From NCBI GenBank assembly GCA_023150565.1, contig JAKLKR010000026.1, forward strand, positions 1 through 32,956: a DNA stretch of 32,956 nucleotides, in the 5' to 3' direction. A program made the position numbers and the translations under genes. The notes beneath the pieces are model-generated. The model saw only the letters and a program-made list of their open reading frames with translations, was not told the origin of the DNA and did no database searches. Below, piece after piece: positions 19,572 through 28,603 of the stretch (positions are counted from its first letter, which is position 1; each line of letters opens with the position of its first letter). The stretch is from Planctomycetota bacterium (GTDB taxonomy: Bacteria; Planctomycetota; UBA11346).

Positions 19572-22541
19572 ATGACGCCGATCCGCACCGTCTGCGCCGC
19601 CTGCGCCGCCTTCAGCCTCCTCGCCGCGGCCGAGGGGCCGACCATCAGCGCCGACACCAACCGCCCCGGCACCAGCCTCTACATCCCCGGCGAGCCGGTA
19701 CAGGTGCGGCTGGAGGTGGCCGGGCTGACCCCGACGCTGCGCGACCTGGTGCTGTCGCTGCGGGTCGAGGACGCCAAGGGCCGCGAACTGGAGCAGCGCA
19801 GCCTGCAGGTGCCGGCCGACCAGGGCGCGACCTGGAGCACCGCCATCGAGGCGCCGGTGAGCGGGCTGGGCTACTACCGCCTGCGCGCCGAACTGTCGAC
19901 CGGGGCCACCCTGCCGCAGCGCGGCAACCGCGGGCCGGGCTATCTCACCTACGCGGTGGTGCCCGATCCGGCGACGCGGCGGCAGCCGGTGCCGGAGCGC
20001 ACCTACTTCGGCATGCAGGGCGGCTTCAACGACGCCATCAGCGAGGTGGTGCCGCTGCTGGGGGTGCGCTGGATGATGGATGGCTCGCTGTCCTGGCAGC
20101 GCAACGAGCCCAGGCAGGCGGGGGAGTTCGCGGCGCGCGCGCTGGAGGCGGTGCTGGCCGACCCGGCGCTGAAGCCGCGCCTCTCCTACGGCACCTACGC
20201 CGCCGGCCAGGAGCGGCGACCGTGGGCGGTGCAGCCGATGCACTGCCAGGTGTTCAGCAACCCGCCCTGGGCCAAGCCGGGCAAACCCGACGGACGGCAG
20301 GTGGCGCTGACCCCCGAGCACCAGGAGGCCTTCCGCGCCTACTGCACCGCGGTGGCGCGGGCCAACGCCCGCCTGCGCCCCGACCTGCCGGTGCGGGTGT
20401 ACGAGGTGGCGTGGGAGCCGGTCATCCCCTGGGGCTTCACCGGAACCCCCGCCGAGCTGGTGCGCATCTTCGAGCTCGCCCACCAGGGCCTGCACGCCGG
20501 CGATCCCGCCGCGCTGGTGGTCGGCCCCTGCGAAGCGGGCATCAACGAGGGCGGGGTGCAGGATCTCGAGGCGCTGCTCAAGCTCGGCCTAGCGCGGCAT
20601 CTCGACGGCTATTCCGTGCATCCCTACCACCCGCAGCCGTCGGAACCGGCCGGCATCGTGCGCCACATCCGCGAGACCAAGGCCCTGCTGCGCCGCTATG
20701 CCGGCCGCGACCTGCCGCTGTTCGGCACCGAGATGGGCTACGCCCACTGGGGCAGCCCGGGCAACGAGCTGGAGCACGGCCGCTGCGTGGTGCGCCAGGA
20801 CCTGATCATGCTCGGCGAGGGCTTCCGCACCAACTTCGCCTTCTATGTCCACGACCTCGGCAAGGACGTGTTCGCCCACGACAGCGGCTACGGGTACATG
20901 CACAACCTGACCGCGACCCCCTTCGGTCCCGACCGGGTCAGCCCGAAGCCGGCCGCCGCCGCCTACGCCGCCATGACCTGGCTGCTGGAGGGCCACGTCT
21001 CGGCCGGCGCCATCGAGTGGCTGGGCGACACCGCCTGGGGCTACGCCTACGAGGACGGCGACGACATCGTGCTGGCGCTGTGGGACTGGGGCGGCCGGCC
21101 GCGGCCGGTGACCCTCCCCGTGGGCGCCGCCGAGGTCGAGGTCCTCGACTGGATGGGCAACGGCGAACGCCGGCGCACCGCCGACGGCACCCTGCCGCTG
21201 GTGCTGGGCGAGGAGCCGACCTATGTGCGCGGCGCGGCGCGCAGCCTGTGGGGCGCCGGCGCGGCCAGGCCGATCAGCCTGGCGGACGGCGAGTGCACCG
21301 GGTTCCCGGGCGGCGCCATCGCCCTGCGCGGCACCCTGCGTGCGCCCCAGGCCGGGCAGGCCTTCACCGGCGAGCTGCTGGTGGAACCCGCCGCCGCCAG
21401 CGGCATGCGCCGCGCCGTGCTGCCGGTCAGGCTGGCCGCCGGCCAGGAGCTGGCGCTGGAGCACCGCCTGGAGGTGCCGCTGCAGGTGGCCAGCGGCCCG
21501 TACCCGGTGCGCCTGACCCTGCTCGACGCCGCCGGCCGCAGCGTCGCCGCCGGCGGCCTGCGCGCCGAGGTGCGCCCGCCGGTGGCGATCGAGCGCGTGC
21601 GCCCGCTGCTGCGCGCCGACGGCTCGCGCGGCATCGCGGTCGAGGTGCGCGACGTCCAGGGCGGCGGCCAGCACGGCATCGTCACCACCCGGCTGCTCAA
21701 GGTCCCCGAATCGGAACGCCAGACCGCCTTCACCCTGGCACCCGGCGCCACCGCCGCGGCGACCCGGGCCGACCGCGACCTGGCGGTGGATGCCACCCGC
21801 CTGTACACCGCCGAGGTCGGCATCCGCCTGGACAACGGCTTCGCCTTCTCCCAGCAGGCATCCCTGGGCTTCCTGCCCGCCCGGCGCCTGGCCAGGGCCC
21901 CGGCCATCGATGGCTCCTTCGACGACTGGCAGGGCATCGCGCCGGTGGAGCTGGCCGGCGCCGACCGCGTGGTGCGCTCGCCGAAATACCATGCCGGGGC
22001 CGATGACCAGCGGGTCGCGCTGCGCTGCGCCTGGGACGAGCGCGCGCTCTACCTGGCGGTCGCAGTGCGCGACGACGCCTTCCTCCAGCCCGAGACCGGG
22101 GCGATGGTCTGGAAGGGCGACTGCCTGCAGCTGGCCTTCAACGCCGACCAGGGGCGGGTCTTCGCGCGCAGCGGCAACGGCGTCGCCGACGCCGCGCAGC
22201 GGGCGCGCCAGAGCGAGCTCGCCCTCGCCCTCACCGCCCAGGGCCCGCAGGCATGGCGGCATGTGAGCACCGTGCCTGAGCGCATGCCCACCGGCGCCAT
22301 CACCGCCGCCGACCTGCCGCTGGGGGCGGTGTGGAAGGACGGGGTGCTGCGCTACGAGGCCGCCATCCCCTGGCACCAGCTCGGCCTCGACGCCGCGCCG
22401 CCGGCCGGCGAGGCGATCGGCTTCGCGCTCAGCGCCAACGACCTCGACGAGCCCGGCCAGAGCGACCCCTCAGCCCTCGGCCTGTTCGACCTCAAGAATC
22501 CCGCCGGCTTCGGCATCCTGACCCTCACCGACGGGAACTGA
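19572..22541 (+). CDS. Secreted clan GH-A glycoside hydrolase-like protein with C-terminal CBM9
   Basis: 989 residues with a signal peptide (MTPIRTVCAACAAFSLLAAA). An N-terminal beta domain (about 25-140) precedes a TIM-barrel region (about 145-500). Candidate catalytic residues are Glu282 in VYEVAWEPVIPWG and Glu387 in LFGTEMGYAHWG, 105 residues apart as in clan GH-A. The acid/base motif reads WEP instead of the usual NEP, so the Asn that normally precedes the acid/base is lost. A middle beta region follows. The last 220 residues are a CBM9-type domain (AIDGSFDDWQGI, then MVWKGDCLQLAFNAD) that should keep it attached to substrate. The ribosome site GAGGA overlaps the stop of the upstream gene. 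The next gene begins one base after its stop. It likely acts with the upstream lipoprotein; substrate unknown. Confidence 0.92.
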   Translation: MTPIRTVCAACAAFSLLAAAEGPTISADTNRPGTSLYIPGEPVQVRLEVAGLTPTLRDLVLSLRVEDAKGRELEQRSLQVPADQGATWSTAIEAPVSGLGYYRLRAELSTGATLPQRGNRGPGYLTYAVVPDPATRRQPVPERTYFGMQGGFNDAISEVVPLLGVRWMMDGSLSWQRNEPRQAGEFAARALEAVLADPALKPRLSYGTYAAGQERRPWAVQPMHCQVFSNPPWAKPGKPDGRQVALTPEHQEAFRAYCTAVARANARLRPDLPVRVYEVAWEPVIPWGFTGTPAELVRIFELAHQGLHAGDPAALVVGPCEAGINEGGVQDLEALLKLGLARHLDGYSVHPYHPQPSEPAGIVRHIRETKALLRRYAGRDLPLFGTEMGYAHWGSPGNELEHGRCVVRQDLIMLGEGFRTNFAFYVHDLGKDVFAHDSGYGYMHNLTATPFGPDRVSPKPAAAAYAAMTWLLEGHVSAGAIEWLGDTAWGYAYEDGDDIVLALWDWGGRPRPVTLPVGAAEVEVLDWMGNGERRRTADGTLPLVLGEEPTYVRGAARSLWGAGAARPISLADGECTGFPGGAIALRGTLRAPQAGQAFTGELLVEPAAASGMRRAVLPVRLAAGQELALEHRLEVPLQVASGPYPVRLTLLDAAGRSVAAGGLRAEVRPPVAIERVRPLLRADGSRGIAVEVRDVQGGGQHGIVTTRLLKVPESERQTAFTLAPGATAAATRADRDLAVDATRLYTAEVGIRLDNGFAFSQQASLGFLPARRLARAPAIDGSFDDWQGIAPVELAGADRVVRSPKYHAGADDQRVALRCAWDERALYLAVAVRDDAFLQPETGAMVWKGDCLQLAFNADQGRVFARSGNGVADAAQRARQSELALALTAQGPQAWRHVSTVPERMPTGAITAADLPLGAVWKDGVLRYEAAIPWHQLGLDAAPPAGEAIGFALSANDLDEPGQSDPSALGLFDLKNPAGFGILTLTDGN

Positions 22542-22542
22542 C

Positions 22543-24177
22543 GTGGGCCGGGCGCTGGCGCTTCTCGCCCTGATGGCCTGGCTGCCGGCGGCCGAGCTGC
22601 GCCTCTCGGGCGTCATCGGGCAGAGCGAGCCGCCCACCGCCACGCCGCTGGCGGTGCTCGGTTTCGCCGGGGTGGCGGTCGATGCCGCAGGCCGGCTGTG
22701 GGGTGCCGCCGGCGACCGTCTGCTGCGTGTCGACGACGGCGTCACCGTCGCGGCCGCCATCGTGCTGCCGGCGGGCATCCGGTCGCCGGGCGGACTCGCC
22801 CGGCGCGGCGACCGCCTGCTCGCCCCCCTTGCCGATGGCCGGCTGGCGGTGGTCGACCCGGCCGCCGGCCGCATCGAGCGCCTGCTGCCGCTGCCGCCTG
22901 GCACCACCCGGGTGCACTGCCCGGCCCAGCCGGGGCCCGGCGCCGGCCGCTTCCTGGCGGTGGTCCTCGCCGGCCGCCAGCTGCTGGGCCTGCCCGAGGA
23001 CGGGAGCGCGGCGGTCGCCATCGCCACCCTGCCCGAATTGCCGGGAACCTGGGTCGAGGCGGTGGGCGTCCTCGCCGGCGGCGACGTGGTGGTGGGCACC
23101 GGCTATCCCGACATGCGCCAGTACCGCTTGGCCATGGCCGCCGGCCACTGGGTCAACGCGGCGGGCTGGCCCCGGCCGGGCTGGCCCCGGCAGTACCTGC
23201 GCGTCGGCGAGGCCACCTGGATGCTCGGCCATGACGGCGCGGTGGCGCTGGTCGACGGCGCGTCCGACGGGCGGCCGCCGCTGCCGGCGCAGGCGACCGG
23301 CCAGCCGCACCACGGCGCGGTGGCGACAAACGATGGCTGGTGGACGGCCAGCGCGCGCGGCCTGGTGCTTCACGCGCCCGACGGCCGGCCGCTGCGCCGG
23401 CTCGGCGGCCTGCCCGGCCTCGCCGGGGTGGCGGCGACCGGCGACGGCGCGCTGCTGGCGCTGCTCGGCGGCGGGCTGGTGGTGCGCCTGGGCCAAGACG
23501 ACGGCCCCACCGGGGTGCCCAGCTCGCCCGACGAGCAGGCGTGGCACATCGGACACGGCTGGACCGGCCGCGCCAGCGCCCTCGCCGGCGAGCGCGACGG
23601 GGCGCTGCTGCTCGACGCCAGCGCCGGCGCCCTGTGGCGCTTCGAGCCGGAGCGCGCGCGCTGGGGCGACCATCCGTGGACGGCGGCCGCCCCGGCCGGG
23701 ACGCTCGCCGCCGCTGGTGCGCTCGCGGTCGGCGACTGCCGGGTGCTGGTGGTGGCCGGCGGCCGCCTGCTGGAAGCCGACCGCCGGACCCTGCCGCTGG
23801 CCCTCGCCGCGGTCGCGTTGCCGGATGCGACGGCGGTCCGCGTCATCGCCTGCGACGGCGACGACCGCCTCTACGCCGCGACCGCCGGCGAGGTGGCCGC
23901 CTGCGCGCGCGGTCCGGGCGGCTTCGCGCGCCGCTGGGCGGTGCCTGCGCCAGGCGTCGTCGCCCTGGCCACCCTGCCGGGCCTGGTGGCGACGGCCACG
24001 GAGCGGCGCATCGTCCTGCTCGCTGCCGCCGATGGACACCCCTTGGCGGAATTGGATGCCGAGGCGTTGCCCGGCCGCCGGCTACGTGTCACCGGCCTGG
24101 CGGCGCAGCCGCCCTGGCTGCTGGTGGCCGACGCCGACGGCTGCCGCGTGCTGCGCCTGCGCGTGGTCCACGACTGA
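22543..24177 (+). CDS. Secreted protein with beta-propeller-like repeats, function unknown
   Basis: 544 residues from a GTG one base after the glycosidase stop. The start is a signal peptide (VGRALALLALMAWLPAAEL). The mature part is almost entirely short beta strands with repeated patterns of the type GxxVDAAGRLWGAAGDRLLRV, GRLAVVDPAAGRIERLLPLP and DGRPLRRLGGLPGLAGVAAT, as expected of NHL- or WD-like propeller blades. There is no catalytic motif, lipobox or membrane anchor. In glycan clusters such proteins may bind or present sugars, or act as unusual lyases, but nothing in the sequence decides this. The tight spacing makes it the third gene of the operon beginning at 16765. The coding frame is clear from the continuous strand pattern and the strong third-position GC. 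Confidence 0.85.
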   Translation: MGRALALLALMAWLPAAELRLSGVIGQSEPPTATPLAVLGFAGVAVDAAGRLWGAAGDRLLRVDDGVTVAAAIVLPAGIRSPGGLARRGDRLLAPLADGRLAVVDPAAGRIERLLPLPPGTTRVHCPAQPGPGAGRFLAVVLAGRQLLGLPEDGSAAVAIATLPELPGTWVEAVGVLAGGDVVVGTGYPDMRQYRLAMAAGHWVNAAGWPRPGWPRQYLRVGEATWMLGHDGAVALVDGASDGRPPLPAQATGQPHHGAVATNDGWWTASARGLVLHAPDGRPLRRLGGLPGLAGVAATGDGALLALLGGGLVVRLGQDDGPTGVPSSPDEQAWHIGHGWTGRASALAGERDGALLLDASAGALWRFEPERARWGDHPWTAAAPAGTLAAAGALAVGDCRVLVVAGGRLLEADRRTLPLALAAVALPDATAVRVIACDGDDRLYAATAGEVAACARGPGGFARRWAVPAPGVVALATLPGLVATATERRIVLLAAADGHPLAELDAEALPGRRLRVTGLAAQPPWLLVADADGCRVLRLRVVHD

Positions 24178-24187
24178 ACTGGACGCT

Positions 24188-24214
24188 GGGAGGGGTGCTG
24201 GGGGGCTGGGAGGG
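24188..24214 (+). other. Putative G-quadruplex tract
   Basis: Five runs of three or more G lie within 27 bases: 24188-24190, 24192-24195, 24200-24205, 24208-24210 and 24212-24214, with loops of 1 to 4 bases. It begins 11 bases after the stop of the propeller-like gene and would be in the G-rich form in the mRNA. Confidence 0.55.
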
Positions 24215-24232
24215 TCGAGCGCCAGCTCGACC
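24213..24232. repeat. Perfect 8-bp hairpin
   Basis: GGTCGAGC at 24213-24220, loop GCCA, then GCTCGACC at 24225-24232. No T-run follows on either side, so it is not a standard intrinsic terminator. It directly abuts the G-rich tract. The remaining spacer to 24364 holds no recognisable gene. Confidence 0.55.
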
Positions 24233-24364
24233 GGTACTCCTCCCGGCAACGTTGGCGACGACATCGGCGATCGGCGACATCGTTGACAGGTGGATCCCGG
24301 GACCGGAAGCGGATCGGATACACCGCCTACGCGATCCGCCATACCGGAGCTGCGGCCTGTGGCG

Positions 24365-24370
24365 TATGCT
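24365..24370 (+). promoter_or_regulatory. -10 box of the second pseudopilin gene, likely leaderless
   Basis: TATGCT lies five bases before the ATG at 24376, with no ribosome site. The -35 region is poor. TTGACA at 24283-24288 is too far upstream to belong to this box. Confidence 0.45.
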
Positions 24371-24375
24371 TCGGC

Positions 24376-25053
24376 ATGCAGCGGACGCGCGCCTTCACCC
24401 TGATCGAGCTGCTGGTGGTGATCAGCATCGTCGCCGTGCTGGCGGCGATGCTGATGCCGGCGGTCAGCCTGGTGCGCCACCTGGCGGTGCAGACGGTGTG
24501 CGCCTCGAACATGCGCCAGGTCCATCTGGCCACCACCGCCTACATCGGCGACAATGACGGCTTCCTGCCGCCGGCCCGGGTGGATCTCGGTGGTGGCAGC
24601 GAGATCTACTGGACCGACCTGGTGAAACCGTTCCTGGAGAGCGAGACCCCGGATGGCAGCAGCGGCTTCGCCGCCCTCCACGATGCCGGCAGCGTGCCCA
24701 AGGTGCTGACCTGCCCGGCACTGCGCTCGCCCCTGGCCCTCACCAACTGCTACAGCGGCATCGGCTACAACAATTACGGCCTCAGCACCGGGATCTGGGC
24801 CACCAACAACGTGCTCGTCCACCGCATCAGGAAGCCGGACCAGCTCTACCTGTTCGCCGACGCGGTATTCTGGTACCCGGGTGGGGTGGCGCGCGGCCAC
24901 TGCTGCCTCAACGACGGCACCGACCGCATCCACCTGCGCCACCGCGGCCGCGCCAACGCCTTCTATTGCGACGGCCACCTCGACAGCGTCGGCCAGCGCA
25001 CCTACGCCTGGCTGCAATACCCCATCTACGAGTGGCCGCTGCCGTCGCAGTGA
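24376..25053 (+). CDS. H-X9-DG type pseudopilin (DUF1559-like)
   Basis: 225 residues. The prepilin start reads [20 protein letters not shown], with predicted cleavage A6|F7 and Glu11 at +5. The residue before the cut is Ala where most prepilins, including the one at 458, have Gly; known prepilin peptidases tolerate Ala. The C-terminus contains HRGRANAFYCDGH, an exact H-X9-DG motif. Two Cys pairs (such as LTCPALRS and GHCCLN) may form disulfides outside the membrane. The ATG at 24376 is chosen because the leader must be short and basic; an in-frame extension to 24283 would add 31 non-coding-looking residues. It closes the second glycan cluster, but a promoter-like box of its own suggests separate expression. 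Its stop directly abuts the convergent lipoprotein stop. Confidence 0.92.
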   Translation: MQRTRAFTLIELLVVISIVAVLAAMLMPAVSLVRHLAVQTVCASNMRQVHLATTAYIGDNDGFLPPARVDLGGGSEIYWTDLVKPFLESETPDGSSGFAALHDAGSVPKVLTCPALRSPLALTNCYSGIGYNNYGLSTGIWATNNVLVHRIRKPDQLYLFADAVFWYPGGVARGHCCLNDGTDRIHLRHRGRANAFYCDGHLDSVGQRTYAWLQYPIYEWPLPSQ

Positions 25054-25651
25054 TCAGCGCGCCTCGACCGGCGCGAAGCCGTCGAGGGCGAGGGCGAGGG
25101 TGAACAGCGCGCCCTCGGCGCGCACCACCAGGGGACGCGCCTCGCCCAGGCGGTAGTCGCCGACCTCGGCGCGCACCTGCGGCAGCGACACCGCGCGCAG
25201 CAGCAGCGGATCGCCGCCGTACCAGCGCCGGGCCCGGCCGTCCTCGGCCAGCCAGCGGTCGCCATCCGCGGCCGGCTGCCCGGCGGGGGCGCCCCACACC
25301 TGCCAGGCGAGCAGGCCCAGCCAGTCCGCCGCCGGACGCAGGCCATCGGCGCAGCGCAGCACGCTCACCGCGCCATCGGGGGCCACCGCCAGCTCGATCG
25401 CCGGCGGCCCCTCGGCGCCGTGCAGCGCCACGCGCAGGCCGTCGGCGCCACGCACCACCTCGGCCCGCCCTTCGAGCCGGCGGCCCGGCCCTTCGAGCAG
25501 GCAGCGCCCGGCCGCGCTCCAGGCCCCGGCCGCCACCGGCAGCGGACGCTGGCGCTCGGCCAGCGCCGGCAGCGGCGCGCCGGGACGGGCGCAGCCGGCC
25601 GCCAGCAGGGCGCCGGCGAGCAGGACAGGCAGAGCGAATGGCGCGCCGAGC

Positions 25652-25659
<8 letters not shown>
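25054..25659 (-). CDS. Lipoprotein of unknown function, coupled to zwf
   Basis: 201 residues with a lipobox at LLAAGC (Cys23) after a hydrophobic signal. The mature part is beta-rich: [45 protein letters not shown], then [20 protein letters not shown]. The alternating strands are reminiscent of LolA/LolB-type lipoprotein carriers, but no diagnostic motif confirms that. The ATG lies inside the end of zwf (8-base overlap, ATGGCTGA), so translation is coupled. The cellular location would be the inner or outer membrane. The stop codon abuts that of the convergent pseudopilin with no base between them (TGA|TCA). Confidence 0.8.
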
Positions 25660-27091
<1,432 letters not shown>

Positions 27092-27097
27092 GGCGGC

Positions 27098-27103
27098 ACG
27101 CTA
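27098..27103 (-). promoter_or_regulatory. -10 box of zwf, likely leaderless
   Basis: TAGCGT on the minus strand (27103 to 27098), six bases before the ATG at 27091, with no ribosome site. The -35 is not clear. Confidence 0.4.
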
Positions 27104-27237
27104 GAACCCCGGGACGCGGATTGAAGGGCGCTGGCGGGCATGGGCGGGATGACGCAGGATCATTGCCCACGCGGTGGGCCGAGGCGGGTGGACGGACGCT
27201 CCTGTGCGCCGATCTGGGACCATGGCTGCGTCACCGC

Positions 27238-27261
27238 GGCGTCGACGTGGGCGTCGACGCC
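27238..27261. repeat. Perfect 10-bp hairpin between csp terminator and zwf
   Basis: GGCGTCGACG at 27238-27247 and CGTCGACGCC at 27252-27261 with loop TGGG. It lies in the spacer between the cold-shock gene terminator and the zwf promoter, with no T-run. It may be a regulatory or RNA-stability element. Nothing else was recognised in 27104-27305. Confidence 0.45.
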
Positions 27262-27305
27262 CCGGAAGAGCCGCCCCGCTGCGGGCGGAAGGAGCCGGTG
27301 CCGAC

Positions 27306-27343
27306 AAAACGCAGGAACCCCGGCCATGCGGCCGGGGTTCCTG
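27306..27343 (-). terminator. Intrinsic terminator of the cold-shock gene
   Basis: A perfect 14-bp stem (27343-27330 pairing with 27325-27312) with a 4-base loop is followed on the minus strand by TTTT at 27309-27306. It begins 21 bases after the TAA of the cold-shock gene, so that transcript ends before zwf. Confidence 0.85.
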
Positions 27344-27364
27344 GCTTGCCACGAGGGCGGGAGC

Positions 27365-27859
27365 TTACTGGCCGGCCTGCTCGGCGGCCTTGGCGACGCC
27401 TTCGATGCCGTCGACCTCGCCGGGGGCGATGATGCCCTTGGCGACCAGGATCGAGATCACGCGCTCGAGCTTGCGCGCGGCCTTGTCGCCGCGGTCGTCG
27501 CCGCCGCGCGGAGCGCGGGGGGTGAAGGCGGAGCGGTCGCCGCCGCGGTCGCCGCGGTCCTGGCGCTGGAAGCGCGGACGGTCGCCGCGGTCCATGTCGT
27601 CGCGGTCGCCGCCGCCGACGTCCTGGTCGTCGCGGTCGTTGCGCTCGACCCGGGGCTCGGTCAGGGTCACGCTCACGGCCTTCATGCCCTTCTCGCCGAC
27701 CTCGAGCTCGTACGAGACGCGCTCGCCGACCTGCAGGAAGCGGAAGCCATCCATGATGATGTTGTTCTGGTGGACGAAGACATCCTCGCCACCGTCATCG
27801 GGCTGAACGAAGCCATATCCACGACGACGATCGAAACGAACCACGGAACCGGTAGGCAC
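27365..27859 (-). CDS. Cold-shock-domain protein with charged RG/D-rich tail
   Basis: 164 residues from a GTG. Residues 1-70 are a cold-shock domain with both RNA-binding motifs: RRGYGFVQP (RNP1) and DVFVHQNN (RNP2). The middle (about 75-130) is a low-complexity tail with repeated DR, RGD and GGD units (DRDDQDVGGGDRDDMDRGDR, RQDRGDRGGDR). The end (KAARKLERVISILVAKGIIA) is a predicted helix. Such proteins bind single-stranded RNA or DNA and melt structure; a disordered tail of this kind resembles RGG-type tails that promote clustering on RNA. The GTG at 27859 follows GAGGGGAG at a good distance. Upstream in-frame residues have no domain character. The gene has its own terminator and a long predicted leader of about 114 bases. 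Confidence 0.9.
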   Translation of the reverse strand: MPTGSVVRFDRRRGYGFVQPDDGGEDVFVHQNNIIMDGFRFLQVGERVSYELEVGEKGMKAVSVTLTEPRVERNDRDDQDVGGGDRDDMDRGDRPRFQRQDRGDRGGDRSAFTPRAPRGGDDRGDKAARKLERVISILVAKGIIAPGEVDGIEGVAKAAEQAGQ

Positions 27860-27979
27860 AGGAACACTCCCCTCGGGGGCTGATGGTTTGGGCGGCCGCC
27901 GGGGCCTCCTGGTTTCGTCCGCCGGCCGCGGCTCCCGCGAACTGGTGTTCGGGTGCGGGAACCTGGGGCAGCATGATGG

Positions 27980-27985
27980 TGCATA
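27980..27985 (-). promoter_or_regulatory. Possible -10 box for the cold-shock gene
   Basis: TATGCA on the minus strand (27985 to 27980). If used, transcription starts near 27973 and gives a GC-rich leader of about 114 bases, as often found for cold-shock genes. GCGGCCG/CGGCCGC segments in 27888-27930 could fold. TTGCAC upstream is only 8 bases away, too close to act as the -35. Confidence 0.3.
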
Positions 27986-28049
27986 GGGGGCATGTGCAAG
28001 CACCGGGAATCGTGGTTGCCGCGCCGGATCACCGCCGACCATCACGGCC

Positions 28050-28508
28050 ATGGCCGATCCCCAGTTGCGGCGCGAGGGCAACCTCCGCCTCGCCAGCATG
28101 CCCTCGCCCGGTTGGCCCGCCGATCCGTGGGCGACCGGCGCCCTGGTGCGCGAACTGCTCGACGACCAGGACCTGGAACCGCACGGCGGCCTGCTGGTGT
28201 GGTTCAGCATGCCCCCGGGCGAGGACCCGCCGGAACGCTGGGAATGCCAGGTCGGCTGGGCGGTGACCGGTATGCCCCACCCCGACGCCGGCATGCTGGT
28301 CGAGGACTACCGCCAGCTCAACGCCTGCTGCCTGGCCCACACCGGCCCGATCCGCGACCTGCCCGCCACCTGGCGCCGCATCGACGCCCATGTGCGCACC
28401 GCCGGCTGGCGCCCGCGCCCCTACTGGCGCCTGGCCCTGCGCGACCGCCGCCTGGCCGATGGCAACCTGCTGCCCGAGGCCGAGGTCGCGCTGTTCGTGG
28501 AAAGATGA
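28050..28508 (+). CDS. GyrI-like small-molecule-binding domain protein
   Basis: 152 residues. The C-terminal half shows the pattern of the GyrI-like/AraC effector-binding fold: CCLAHTGPIRDLPATWRRID, then HVRTAGWRPRPYWRLALRD, then PEAEVALFVER, corresponding to the family's H-x-GPYxxLxxxW...G..p.....YL.D......E+.lPV. Proteins with only this domain bind cationic or aromatic compounds, or inhibit gyrase as in GyrI/SbmC. There is no DNA-binding part here. It diverges from the cold-shock gene, and a palindromic repeat lies between it and the amidase downstream. The ligand is unknown. No clear ribosome site precedes the ATG at 28050. Confidence 0.75.
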   Translation: MADPQLRREGNLRLASMPSPGWPADPWATGALVRELLDDQDLEPHGGLLVWFSMPPGEDPPERWECQVGWAVTGMPHPDAGMLVEDYRQLNACCLAHTGPIRDLPATWRRIDAHVRTAGWRPRPYWRLALRDRRLADGNLLPEAEVALFVER

Positions 28509-28513
28509 GGACC

Positions 28514-28603
28514 GGTTGATGGTTGGCTGTTCATGGTCGGCGCCCCGGCCCGCAACCGCCCATGCGTGAGGACGGGGGAACCATCGACCGCCAACCATCA
28601 ACC
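28514..28603. repeat. Imperfect inverted repeat with perfect 14-bp arms
   Basis: The left arm GGTTGATGGTTGGC (28514-28527) and right arm GCCAACCATCAACC (28590-28603) are perfect complements, and inward bases continue the match imperfectly for about ten more positions. The 62-base centre contains the presumed amidase start. It looks like a small palindromic repeat (REP- or MITE-like), although no second copy was found in this window. Confidence 0.6.

Noticed and set aside
27101..27352. Small 83-codon minus-strand frame between the cold-shock gene and zwf
   Set aside because: It covers the intrinsic terminator and the zwf -10 box, has no ribosome site and reads as Arg/Pro-rich filler.
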